Shown in pieces: positions 35,840-43,823 of a stretch of DNA of 64,000 nucleotides. Below the pieces are notes generated by a model. It did not search any database and was not told where the DNA came from. It worked only from the letters and a program-made list of their open reading frames with translations. The number at the start of each line of letters is the position of its first letter. The first letter of the stretch is position 1. A program made the position numbers and the translations under genes. Origin of the DNA: Dokdonia sinensis (GTDB taxonomy: Bacteria; Bacteroidota; Bacteroidia; Flavobacteriales; Flavobacteriaceae); NCBI RefSeq assembly GCF_003688895.1, contig NZ_REFV01000010.1, positions 1 to 64,000 on the forward strand, given 5' to 3'.

Positions 35840-36324
35840 TACTTTAGTGCTTTAGGTGTTGCAGTGGCTATGGTCTTGCCTTGCTTTAAATTTTTCCAAT
35901 TATCAATATCAAATTGAATTGCCGTAAATCCTGCGGTAGGAACATTATCTATTTGGGTATCCCCATAAACGTTCACTACGTTAGTCATAGCATTGTTGTG
36001 TCCAAATACCATCAGGCAATCTATAGCGTCATCGCACTTCCTAATTTGCTCGATAAGTTGTTGCCCCGCAAAGTCGTACAATTCGTGTATTAGGACTATC
36101 TCTTTAGAAGGTATGTTATATGCTTTTGCAAAAAAAGCTGCAGTAGTTTTTGCCCTGAGTGCATCGCTACTTATCATTAAGTCCGGTTTAGGCATCGTAG
36201 TTGCCACGTGATCTGCAACTAATAGTGCATCATTTAGTCCACGCTCGTTAAGTGGTCTCTCGTGATCTATAACATCAAACTCCCAACTGGATTTTGCGTG
36301 TCTTACTAAATATAATGTCTTCAT
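35839..36324 (-). CDS. SixA-like histidine phosphatase
   Basis: The 161-residue protein begins with the RHG motif (LYLVRHAKSSWEF) and has the second catalytic His in VFGHNNAMTN. This is the phosphoglycerate-mutase-like fold of SixA, which dephosphorylates phosphohistidine proteins. Here it sits between pdxH (1-base gap) and ppk1, so a link to phosphate or polyphosphate metabolism is possible but not shown. The substrate is unknown. Confidence 0.8.
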   Translation of the reverse strand: MKTLYLVRHAKSSWEFDVIDHERPLNERGLNDALLVADHVATTMPKPDLMISSDALRAKTTAAFFAKAYNIPSKEIVLIHELYDFAGQQLIEQIRKCDDAIDCLMVFGHNNAMTNVVNVYGDTQIDNVPTAGFTAIQFDIDNWKNLKQGKTIATATPKALK

Positions 36325-36325
36325 A

Positions 36326-36973
36326 TTAAGGTGCTAATCGTTCTTTAAGCCAACTTCCATTTTTGCGTGTGTACCTAATTCTATCGTGAAGCCTGCTTGG
36401 ACGGCCTTGCCAGAACTCGATACTCTCAGGCTTTACTATATAACCTCCCCAATGTTCTGGACGGGGAATTGTATCCACATTGGCATATTTCGCTTTAAGC
36501 GCACTCATTCTATCTTCTAATAATTGACGGTCAGCAATGACATCACTTTGGTCTGAGGCTAGAGCCCCGAGTTGGCTGGCTTTAGGCCTAGCATTAAAGT
36601 AGTTGTCAGATTGCGAGGCAGGAACTTTGCTCGCTATTCCTTTAATAACTACCTGACGCTCCAGATTGGGCCAAAAAAAAGAAATACCAACCTTGCTATG
36701 ATGCGCAATGCTCTCGCCTTTCTCGCTACCGTAGTTTGTGTAAAAAACAAAACCAGCAGCATCGTATTCCTTTAGTAAAACTATACGGGCTTTGGGAAAT
36801 GCGTCTTTGCCTAAGGTAGCAAGAGTCATCGCATTGGGCTCTGTTACGCCTCCAGCCTCCTCTACTTCCTTAAACCAGGTCTCAAACTGTGCTATAGGAT
36901 CAGACGCCGAATTTTCCAATAGCAGCTCCCCTTTTTCGTACGATTTTCTATAATCGTGTAAATCTCGATTCAT
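36326..36973 (-). CDS. pdxH: Pyridoxamine 5'-phosphate oxidase
   Basis: The 215-residue FMN enzyme oxidises PNP/PMP to pyridoxal 5'-phosphate. It has the family N-terminus (DLHDYRKSYEKGELL), the FMN-binding stretch (TLGKDAFPKARIVLLKEYD, FYTNYGSEKGE) and the C-terminal signature (EFWQGRPSRLHDRIRYTR). It is the first gene of a leftward operon with the sixA-like gene, ppk1 and ppx. The metabolic link is not obvious; probably it just shares a promoter. Confidence 0.96.
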   Translation of the reverse strand: MNRDLHDYRKSYEKGELLLENSASDPIAQFETWFKEVEEAGGVTEPNAMTLATLGKDAFPKARIVLLKEYDAAGFVFYTNYGSEKGESIAHHSKVGISFFWPNLERQVVIKGIASKVPASQSDNYFNARPKASQLGALASDQSDVIADRQLLEDRMSALKAKYANVDTIPRPEHWGGYIVKPESIEFWQGRPSRLHDRIRYTRKNGSWLKERLAP

Positions 36974-37126
36974 ATCTGCTAATTTACAAATAGCACTATG
37001 AAGTTAAAAGCATTCCGAAAGGTTTCACACGGAATTAATACTGTCTTTTAACGTGAGGAAAATAGGGTATTTGACCCTTATTTTTTTCTTTCACACAACC
37101 TACTTTTACCCCGTAAAACATTGATA

Positions 37127-37495
37127 ATGAATATTAAGAAACTCTTATATATCACATTGTATGCCTGTGCAATAACATTACTTCTTCTTGCAACTTCTTG
37201 TGTGAGTACAAGAGTCGAGGCAAATCCATATCAAGATAGTGCAGAGAATATTGCTTGTCAAAAGGAAAGTAGCTGGAGTTATTTCTGGGGTTTAAAACAG
37301 AAAATGGTAAGTGCAAATCCTGAAATTCCAGATACGACTTGTCCGTGTGCAGAGAAAGCAATGAGTTGGGTCGTTACAAAATCTTCTTTTGGAGATTTTA
37401 TGTTGAGCCTTGTAACACTAGGAACGGTAAACCATCGCACCGTAACCTACGGTTGTGCACGACCACGAGATGGCGATGGTGGCTTAGATGATTAG
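37127..37495 (+). CDS. Small lipoprotein with paired cysteines
   Basis: I start at the ATG at 37127 (MNIKKLLYITLYACAITL, 122 residues), since the frame's earlier TTG adds only two codons. A lipobox (LATSC, Cys at about 25) follows a long hydrophobic stretch. The mature part has a SWSYFWGLKQK segment, a CPCAEKAM motif and a late TYGC; four mature cysteines could form disulfides. I do not know the family. The next gene begins 3 bases after its stop, so they are surely co-transcribed. Confidence 0.65.
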   Translation: MNIKKLLYITLYACAITLLLLATSCVSTRVEANPYQDSAENIACQKESSWSYFWGLKQKMVSANPEIPDTTCPCAEKAMSWVVTKSSFGDFMLSLVTLGTVNHRTVTYGCARPRDGDGGLDD

Positions 37496-37498
37496 ATT

Positions 37499-39076
37499 AT
37501 GATACCCGACGGAATTACACGACTGCCCATTACCAGCTGGATGAACAAGCACGAAAATTTTACCCAAGATTTAGTGCAGGACGCTTCTTTCCAACTGCGC
37601 AATCCGCCGGGGTTTAATAGGCAAGAGCGCTATCAGATCACTACGCAAAATTTCCAATGGCTCATCAGGCACGCAACCACCCACGATTTAAAACTACGCG
37701 CAATGGGCAGTGGCTGGTCCTTTACAAAAGTAGGCGTTACCGAAGGAGGAATAATAGACACCGCTTCATTGAATTTCTCTTTTCCGCTTTCGCGAAAGTA
37801 TGTAAACGACAACTACCCGCTCACACCTGAGGATTTATACTTCGTACAATGTGGCACCATCATCTATGAGTTAAATAATAGACTAGCTGCCAAAAGCCCA
37901 CCACGTTCCATAAAGGCCTCTGGAGCCAGCAACGGTCAGACCATAGCTGGGGCCTTATCTACTGGTACACACGGCGCAGCTTTTAAAGTAGGCGCTATAC
38001 AAGACTTCGTTGTCGGGCTTCATATTATAACTGGCGAAGACAAACACATTTGGCTAGAACGTGCCTCCTATCCCGTAGCAGCACCTGCATTTATCGATTG
38101 GTTAGACACAACCATTATTCGAGATGACGCTATGTTTAATGCCGCTCTCGTGAGCTTTGGCAGTTTCGGGTTTATTCACGGTGTAATGATAGAGACAGAA
38201 CCTATTTTTCTGCTAGAAGAACATCGTATTGGTAACGTTCCTTATGATGTCAAGCTTAAAAAAGCAATGACAACGCTGGACTTAAGCGATTTAAATCTTG
38301 CTGGAGCTGGGCCAAACAAAGATTTGTATCATTTCGAGGTATTATTCAACTTACACAAGTTTGCTATAAACGATCCTCAAAAAGGAGCATTCTTAAAATA
38401 TATGTACAAAAAGCCCTATCAACTTCCATACACCCCTGTTACTCGTAATAATGTGTTTACTTATGGTGATGATCTTCTAGGAATCATTTCTACGGTTCTG
38501 GATACTTTAGGCAAGGCATCTCAACTCTTGATTCCAAAACTTGTAAATACAATGTTTGGACTAGCTTTTGCGCCCCAACCTCCCCAAGAAGGAACAATAC
38601 GAGAAATATTTAATTATACGAAATTTCGAGGTAAGGTAGCTAGCGCTGCAATCGGTATCGACATAAAAGATGCCGCGCAAGTCGTAGAAGAAATAATTGA
38701 AGTTAACAAGCAACACCCCTTCTCTGGCGGTCTCTCACTGCGCTATGTTAAAGGTACTAAAGCAACTTTAGGGTTTACAAAATTTAAAGATACCTGCGTC
38801 CTAGAAATGGATGGTGTAGATAGCAATGTAGCAAGAGATTTTTATGAAGCGGTCTGGAATACATTAGAAAGCAAGAATATCCCGTACACCTTGCATTGGG
38901 GTAAAATCAACTTTAACCTAAATGCAACGAGAATAAAGAATATGTACGGAAGCGCACAAGTAAACCAATGGATTGATGCCCGTAACACACTATTGAGCAA
39001 TAAAGTAGCTTCGGTTTTTACAAATAAGTTTATAGAACGATGTGGGCTGGATAAACTATTAGGGCCCATTGTCTAG
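37499..39076 (+). CDS. FAD-linked oxidase (aldonolactone oxidase-like)
   Basis: The 525-residue protein has the PCMH/FAD_binding_4 fold: TTHDLKLRAMGSGWSF, then GASNGQTIAGALSTGTHGAA (pyrophosphate-binding loop) and GAIQDFVVGLHIITG. The C-terminal half is like sugar-lactone oxidases (such as D-arabinono-lactone oxidase), with a late HWGKINFN segment as in the HWGK/HWAK motif of that group. It probably oxidises a sugar lactone or polyol with oxygen. No signal peptide is evident. It is paired with a lipoprotein gene 3 bases upstream, an odd partner. The palindrome is read as LSRKY. Confidence 0.85.
   Translation: MIPDGITRLPITSWMNKHENFTQDLVQDASFQLRNPPGFNRQERYQITTQNFQWLIRHATTHDLKLRAMGSGWSFTKVGVTEGGIIDTASLNFSFPLSRKYVNDNYPLTPEDLYFVQCGTIIYELNNRLAAKSPPRSIKASGASNGQTIAGALSTGTHGAAFKVGAIQDFVVGLHIITGEDKHIWLERASYPVAAPAFIDWLDTTIIRDDAMFNAALVSFGSFGFIHGVMIETEPIFLLEEHRIGNVPYDVKLKKAMTTLDLSDLNLAGAGPNKDLYHFEVLFNLHKFAINDPQKGAFLKYMYKKPYQLPYTPVTRNNVFTYGDDLLGIISTVLDTLGKASQLLIPKLVNTMFGLAFAPQPPQEGTIREIFNYTKFRGKVASAAIGIDIKDAAQVVEEIIEVNKQHPFSGGLSLRYVKGTKATLGFTKFKDTCVLEMDGVDSNVARDFYEAVWNTLESKNIPYTLHWGKINFNLNATRIKNMYGSAQVNQWIDARNTLLSNKVASVFTNKFIERCGLDKLLGPIV
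37785..37798. repeat. Iterated palindrome, one arm shortened
   Basis: CGCTTTCGCGAAAG in the FAD oxidase gene, read as LSRK. Confidence 0.88.
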
Positions 39077-39079
39077 CGG

Positions 39080-39478
39080 CTATTTCTTTACAAATCCTTT
39101 TTTAATCAATATATCGCGCACCTCCTTATTGTGCTTGAGCATTCGTTTGTGCTCTTCATAGGAAATATCATCATCCATCAGATCGTACTGGCCTTCATAA
39201 TTTTCCAGCTGTTCAAAATCATCTTGACCAACAAACCAACGTCTGTGCGCAGAGAAATTATCCGTTTGCACAAAATACTCCGTATAATATCCCTCCTCTT
39301 CTTCGGCAATGAAAAATGAAATCATCACATTGTTCTTTACCGAAATAGACCCAGGTGTGCGATATACCCTATTGAGCATTGTCCCTTTCTTTACGAGAAA
39401 AAGGTTGCGAGGGATAAGATTGTCAAAGTGCTCCTGAACCTGTGCGGCAACTTGAGGTGGTACGGGTTTCTGTTCCAT
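39080..39478 (-). CDS. Conserved-looking protein of unknown function
   Basis: The 132-residue soluble protein has no signal or membrane segment. It is acidic, with aromatic motifs (EEEGYYTEYFVQTDNFSAHR and RWFVGQDDFEQLENYEG), and ends in a charged helix (EHKRMLKHNKEVRDILIKKG). I do not recognise it. It converges on the FAD oxidase with a 3-base gap and is upstream-isolated, so it is probably a single-gene unit. Confidence 0.6.
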   Translation of the reverse strand: MEQKPVPPQVAAQVQEHFDNLIPRNLFLVKKGTMLNRVYRTPGSISVKNNVMISFFIAEEEEGYYTEYFVQTDNFSAHRRWFVGQDDFEQLENYEGQYDLMDDDISYEEHKRMLKHNKEVRDILIKKGFVKK

Positions 39479-39587
39479 AATTTTTGTAATAAACTATCTC
39501 GATGCGAACATACGAGGTATTAATATTATTGTATTTCATTTTAGGGCGAGTCCAAGAGACTCTTTTCCTAGGCTATTTCCCCCCGGA

Positions 39588-40502
39588 TTAAAATTCAAAG
39601 GTTTTACCATCGTCCGCAAGATGAACATTTTTAAATATAGGAGCGGCCTCTTTTTCAAACATTTCCAAATCTCGATAGCGCGTGGAGTAATGTCCTAAAA
39701 TAAGATGTTGCGCTCCAGCGAGCTTTGCAATTGATGCGGCTTGGGCTGCAGTGCTGTGCCCTGTAGGTTTGCAAAGTTTTGCGTGGCTTTCTAGAAATGT
39801 GCTTTCGTGATAAATAGCGGTTACACTAGTAATTTGTGTAGCAATTTCTGGTTTATAGGCAGTATCACTGCAATAGGCGTAGCTTTTAGCAGGTTCTGGA
39901 GGGAAGGTGACTTCTTCATTTTTGATAATGGTACCATCTTCCAATCGTGCGTCCCCACCCTGTTTGAGTTTTTTATAATAAGCTTTATCTATTTCCAGAT
40001 TTAGGCAAGTATTGATGTCCAATTTTCGCTCCCCAGGTTTTTCCTGGAAATGAAAACCATTTGCATAAATCCTATGATTCAAGGGAATAGTTGTGACCGT
40101 TACTTTATCATCGTCCAGAATAACGGTTGGGGTTTTGGCTCCTATTTCACGAAAGTGTAAAGGATAACTTGTAAATCCTTGCGAAAGTTTGAGCTGTAAG
40201 AGACATATTTCTTTAATGCCTTTAGGTCCATAAATAGTTAATGGAGCGCTACGTTTCAGCAAGCTAAATGTTGTGATGACTCCCATTAATCCAAAAAAAT
40301 GATCTCCGTGCAAATGGGAGATAAAAATATGCTTGATTCGGGAGAACTTTATTTTGTTTCGCCGTAAGGCTACTTGTGTTCCTTCTCCACAATCTATGAG
40401 AAAAAGATGATTGCGCATCTCCAGTACTTGAGCCGTAGGATTCTTAAACGAACCCGGTGCGGCAGCATAACAGCCTAAAATATGTACTTTAAAAGTGCTC
40501 AT
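39588..40502 (-). CDS. rnz: Ribonuclease Z (tRNA 3' endonuclease)
   Basis: The 304-residue metallo-beta-lactamase-fold nuclease trims tRNA 3' trailers, which matters here because the tRNAs in this window do not encode CCA. It has the zinc motif ISHLHGDHFFGLMG, GCGEGTQVALRR-like text (LIDCGEGTQVAL), CSDTAYKPE and the late HSTAAQAASIA/LILGHYSTRY histidines. It is the last gene of the pyrR-pyrB-STAS-like-rnz run, 8 bases after the STAS-like gene. Confidence 0.94.
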   Translation of the reverse strand: MSTFKVHILGCYAAAPGSFKNPTAQVLEMRNHLFLIDCGEGTQVALRRNKIKFSRIKHIFISHLHGDHFFGLMGVITTFSLLKRSAPLTIYGPKGIKEICLLQLKLSQGFTSYPLHFREIGAKTPTVILDDDKVTVTTIPLNHRIYANGFHFQEKPGERKLDINTCLNLEIDKAYYKKLKQGGDARLEDGTIIKNEEVTFPPEPAKSYAYCSDTAYKPEIATQITSVTAIYHESTFLESHAKLCKPTGHSTAAQAASIAKLAGAQHLILGHYSTRYRDLEMFEKEAAPIFKNVHLADDGKTFEF

Positions 40503-40510
40503 AGGCCAGA

Positions 40511-40846
40511 TTAAAAGCCTAAATCACGTTCTATCTCTTCCATCTGAATGATATCCTCTGCCTCCTGTAAAGTCGGTACGACAATCATCTCATCGGGAAC
40601 TAAATCGCTATTAATGGCACTATTTACAATCACATAAGACTTTTTACCACCGCGTTGATAGTTAGAGAGTTTGAGATATGAGACTAATTGATCTAGAGTA
40701 AGATCTTCGTATTTGAGCAAATCTATGACAAGGTTGTGCATCTCATAAGTTTGAGGAACTGCCCTTTCTAAGTAAGAAGCAAATGCAACAGGATCGTCAT
40801 GGTCATCACCTAGGATAAAATAATTATCTTTTTTAGTAATCTGCAT
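40511..40846 (-). CDS. STAS-like protein encoded next to ribonuclease Z
   Basis: The 111-residue protein has an alternating beta/alpha pattern (NYFILGDDHDDPVAFASYLE, HNLVIDLLKYEDLTLDQLVS, KKSYVIVNSAINSDL, MIVVPTLQEAEDIIQME) like STAS/anti-sigma antagonist folds. No phosphorylatable Ser/Thr motif is obvious. In Flavobacteriia such proteins commonly precede rnz and are sometimes misnamed after it. It lies 4 bases from pyrB and 8 from rnz. The function is unknown. Confidence 0.7.
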   Translation of the reverse strand: MQITKKDNYFILGDDHDDPVAFASYLERAVPQTYEMHNLVIDLLKYEDLTLDQLVSYLKLSNYQRGGKKSYVIVNSAINSDLVPDEMIVVPTLQEAEDIIQMEEIERDLGF

Positions 40847-40850
40847 TGTA

Positions 40851-41777
40851 CTATTGAATTTTTGATGCCAGAAGGTAAATAACCGCCATTCTCACCGCAA
40901 CACCGTTCTGTACTTGATCGAGAATTATTGCTTGTCCTGAGTCTGCTACATCACTGGTAATCTCTACACCTCTGTTTATAGGCCCTGGGTGCATAATAAC
41001 GATTTCTTTGTCCAGCGACTCCAATATTTCCTTATTAACACCGTATTGCTGGGTGTACTCTCGGGTGCTCGGAAAATAACTGATGTCCATACGCTCGTTC
41101 TGAACGCGTAACATATTTGCCACATCACACCATTCCAGTGCTTTTCTCAGGTCTAGCTCTACTTCTACCCCTAGACTTTCTATATATTTTGGGATGAGCG
41201 TTTTAGGACCGCACACTTTTACATTTGCTCCTTGCAGTTTAAGTGCATATATATTTGATAGCGCAACACGACTGTGCAATATATCTCCTACGATCACAAC
41301 ATTTTTACCTGCTACCTCGCCTAATCGCTCCCTTATGGAGTAACTATCAAGCAACGCTTGTGTGGGATGCTCGTGGGCTCCATCGCCTGCATTTACAATA
41401 CTGGCCTTTATATGTTTAGACAAGAAAACCCCTGCTCCAGGATTGGGATGGCGCATAACGACCATATCAACTTTCATTGATAGGATGTTATTTACCGTAT
41501 CGATAAGAGTTTCCCCCTTTTTAACCGAAGATGCTGCAGCGCTAAAGTTAATAACATCTGCACTGAGACGTTTTTCGGCTAGCTCAAAGGACAGCTTGGT
41601 ACGGGTACTGTTTTCAAAAAATAGATTTGCAATCGTGATATCACGCAGGGAAGGAACTTTTTTAATAGGCCTATTGATCACTTCTTTAAAATGATCTGCC
41701 GTTTTAAAAATAAGATCAATATCTGCAGCGGTGATATATTTAATCCCTAACAAATGATTGACGCTCAACTCAGCCAT
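40851..41777 (-). CDS. pyrB: Aspartate carbamoyltransferase, catalytic chain
   Basis: The 308-residue enzyme makes carbamoyl aspartate in pyrimidine synthesis. It has the carbamoyl-phosphate loop (NLFFENSTRTKLSFELAE), the HPTQALLD motif (AHEHPTQALLDSYSIRE) and the aspartate-binding end (HPGPINRGVEI). No regulatory chain (pyrI) is beside it. It is downstream of pyrR (7-base gap), the usual coupled arrangement. Confidence 0.96.
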   Translation of the reverse strand: MAELSVNHLLGIKYITAADIDLIFKTADHFKEVINRPIKKVPSLRDITIANLFFENSTRTKLSFELAEKRLSADVINFSAAASSVKKGETLIDTVNNILSMKVDMVVMRHPNPGAGVFLSKHIKASIVNAGDGAHEHPTQALLDSYSIRERLGEVAGKNVVIVGDILHSRVALSNIYALKLQGANVKVCGPKTLIPKYIESLGVEVELDLRKALEWCDVANMLRVQNERMDISYFPSTREYTQQYGVNKEILESLDKEIVIMHPGPINRGVEITSDVADSGQAIILDQVQNGVAVRMAVIYLLASKIQ

Positions 41778-41784
41778 AATATCC

Positions 41785-42324
41785 TTAACTATTTATAACG
41801 TAAACACTATCCTCTCCTTCATTCTCCACCCAGCTCACTTTTACCTTTTCATTATTAATTGCATCCACTTGTCTTCCTCTGTAATCCGGCTGAATGGGTA
41901 AATGTCTGCTAAAACGTCTGTCTATCAAACACAACAACTCTACTTCCTGAGGTCGCCCAAAGCTTTGTACCGCTGTTAAAGCCGCATTTATACTACGCCC
42001 CGTGTACAAAACATCATCAATGAAGACGACTTTCTTATCTTCTACAACAAAATCAATTTTAGTCTTGTTTGCCTCAAGTGTTTTTTCTGATCTGCGGAAA
42101 TCGTCTCTGTAAAATGTAATATCGAGGTATCCCAATTTTATATTTTCCAGACCATAATCTTCTATGAGCATTTTCTTGATACGATCTGCCAGATAAATCC
42201 CACGAGGCTGAATGCCTATGAGTACCGTATCTTCAAAAGTATCGTGATTTTCAATGAGTTGACACACAAGTCTATTCAGTGTAATATTGACTTCGGTGGC
42301 ATTAAGTAGTACTTTCTGACTCAT
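41785..42324 (-). CDS. pyrR: PyrR: pyrimidine regulator / uracil phosphoribosyltransferase
   Basis: The 179-residue protein is a PRTase with the PRPP-binding motif VVFIDDVLYTGRSINAAL and the GIQPRGIYLADRI loop typical of PyrR. I start at 42324 (MSQKVLLNATEVNITL): the 13 codons upstream to 42363 are not family-like and overlap a -7 box. PyrR normally binds pyr mRNA to cause attenuation. I do not see an obvious anti-antiterminator between it and pyrB, so in this phylum it may act mainly as an enzyme. Confidence 0.9.
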   Translation of the reverse strand: MSQKVLLNATEVNITLNRLVCQLIENHDTFEDTVLIGIQPRGIYLADRIKKMLIEDYGLENIKLGYLDITFYRDDFRRSEKTLEANKTKIDFVVEDKKVVFIDDVLYTGRSINAALTAVQSFGRPQEVELLCLIDRRFSRHLPIQPDYRGRQVDAINNEKVKVSWVENEGEDSVYVINS

Positions 42325-42352
42325 AAACAGTTTCCAAACGTTGTTCGGAGGA

Positions 42353-42360
42353 CAAAGGTA
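42353..42360 (-). promoter_or_regulatory. -7 promoter box of the pyr operon
   Basis: TACCTTTG on the reverse strand matches TAnnTTTG, about 28 bases before the pyrR ATG at 42324. It supports the shorter pyrR start. Confidence 0.4.
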
Positions 42361-42391
42361 CAATATTTAAGGGTTATGATATTGTTTTTTA

Positions 42392-42405
42392 CGCTTTCGC
42401 GAAAG
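42392..42405. repeat. Iterated palindrome, one arm shortened, intergenic
   Basis: CGCTTTCGCGAAAG upstream of pyrR; TTA precedes it. Confidence 0.88.
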
Positions 42406-42585
42406 ATGGTAGTTTCGATACAATTTTCAACTGCGCTGTCGCTTCGTTCAAAATCACTCAACCACCTTGGATTTGTTCAGAGATTGCCAAACCTTTGAAT
42501 ATTTGAATAAATAAATGAAAATTCTGTAACCAAAAGAGAGAGACACCCGTCATAGGTACATAATCAATTAAAAAAATCAATAGTT

Positions 42586-42924
42586 ATGGGAGGAGAATTA
42601 GTATTTATCTGTTTATTTATTATCGTGTTTGGCATTGCATATTTGCATTATTCAACACGCAATAAGGAACGACTTGCACTTATCGAGAAAGGTATGGACG
42701 CTGGAATCTTTAAGCAATCTAGAGAAACTGCGCCCGTGTGGAAAGTGCTTGTCTTAAACCTTGCACTTCTATTAATGGGAATAGGTGTGGGTATTTTATT
42801 GGCCTTATTACTACAAGAGGGTCTCGGAATTGTAAATGACGCCCTTTTTCCAGCACTCATCTTTTTAATGGCGGGAACTGGACTTCTAGTTGGATTCTTT
42901 ATGACGAAAAAGTATGTGAAGTAA
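42586..42924 (+). CDS. DUF6249-type small membrane protein
   Basis: The 112-residue protein has three hydrophobic helices (about 3-21, 51-72 and 83-104) around a cytoplasmic loop (HYSTRNKERLALIEKGMDAG). The E-R-x-A-L-I-E-K-G motif is the mark of the small DUF6249 family of Bacteroidetes, often near ECF sigma genes, although none is adjacent here. Function unknown. It is monocistronic, followed by a REP-like hairpin. Confidence 0.75.
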   Translation: MGGELVFICLFIIVFGIAYLHYSTRNKERLALIEKGMDAGIFKQSRETAPVWKVLVLNLALLLMGIGVGILLALLLQEGLGIVNDALFPALIFLMAGTGLLVGFFMTKKYVK

Positions 42925-42937
42925 GAATACTTTAATT

Positions 42938-43015
42938 TGTCTGTTCGGGCGCAGTCGAGAACGCATTGAAGATTTGTAGTTTTCACTAAACCTTTCGACT
43001 GCGCTCAAGGAGACA
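42938..43015. repeat. REP-like intergenic hairpin
   Basis: The inverted repeats GCGCAGTCGA (42949-42958) and TCGACTGCGC (42995-43004) form a 10-bp stem, with an outer TGTCT/AGACA pair. The TTCGACTGCGCTCAAG arm resembles a repeat I recall from intergenic regions of many Flavobacteriia. It sits between two convergent genes. That it is genome-repeated is from memory; a diverged fragment lies near 42414-42475. Confidence 0.6.
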
Positions 43016-43049
43016 TTCTTTGATAGTGGAAGTATATTTTAGAAAAAAA

Positions 43050-43742
43050 TTATAGGACGTTTAAAATATCATCCACTTTCTCAAAAGCCTGAAAATTATC
43101 GTGCACCACTTCATAATCTATCTGCTCGTGCACCCAAGTCGTATGAAACGGAATATGAATAGCGTTCCCTCCTATCTCCAGCACAGGAAGAATATCCGAC
43201 TTGAGGCTGTTACCCACCATAAAGAAGGATTCAGGGGCAATATCCAGATGGTTTACGAGCTTCATATAATTTTTTGGCTGTTTGTCTGACATCACTTCGA
43301 TGTGGTGGAAGTATTTGGCGAGCCCAGACTTTTCAAGTTTCCGTTCTTGGTCCAGCAGGTCGCCCTTTGTGGCCACTACGAGTCTATACTTTTGCGAAAG
43401 CGTATCCAAAACCCCTTCTATCCCTTCCATAAGTTGGACAGGCGCATCTAGCATCGCCTTTGCCATTGCGATCAATTCCTGAATTATTTCAATAGAGACT
43501 TCACCATCTGTAATCTCGATGGAGGCCTCAATTAACGATAGTCCAAAAGGCTTAATCCCATAACCATACAACGGTAAATTGCGCATTTCCATCTCAAAAA
43601 GGCGCTTGTGGCACTCCTCATAAGGAAGATAATCTTCCAGTAGCGCACAAAACTGATCCTCAGCATCGCGAAAGAACGTTTCGTTTATCCACAATGTATC
43701 ATCTGCGTCGAAGGCTATGGTTTTAATAATGGATTGATTCAT
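43050..43742 (-). CDS. HAD-superfamily hydrolase
   Basis: The 230-residue protein has HAD motif I (AFDADDTLWINE; nucleophile and acid/base Asp), motif II (VVATKGD), the motif III Lys (MSDKQPKNYMKLV) and motif IV (FFMVGNSLKSDI). The helical cap lies between I and II. It probably hydrolyses a phosphate ester, like the YjjG/PhnX-type group; the substrate is not known. A degraded palindrome (TTTTGCGAAAGCG, from 43391) is read as LSQKY. Confidence 0.88.
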   Translation of the reverse strand: MNQSIIKTIAFDADDTLWINETFFRDAEDQFCALLEDYLPYEECHKRLFEMEMRNLPLYGYGIKPFGLSLIEASIEITDGEVSIEIIQELIAMAKAMLDAPVQLMEGIEGVLDTLSQKYRLVVATKGDLLDQERKLEKSGLAKYFHHIEVMSDKQPKNYMKLVNHLDIAPESFFMVGNSLKSDILPVLEIGGNAIHIPFHTTWVHEQIDYEVVHDNFQAFEKVDDILNVL

Positions 43743-43757
43743 ATTGAAAAGATAAAG

Positions 43758-43793
43758 AAATAGCTGTCCAAATGAAGATATGAACAGCTATTT
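43758..43793. other. Intergenic hairpin between ettA and the HAD gene
   Basis: The 10-bp arms AAATAGCTGT and ACAGCTATTT enclose a 16-base loop. It lies past the ettA stop, but the T run after it is weak, so it may be a terminator or an mRNA 3' stabiliser. Confidence 0.45.
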
Positions 43794-43823
43794 ATAGAAT
43801 TAATTGATTTGTATTGAAAGTAA

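Noticed and set aside
37064-37078. AGGGT/ACCCT hairpin before the small lipoprotein gene as a terminator
   Set aside because: Only a 5-bp stem, and no upstream plus-strand gene for it to end.
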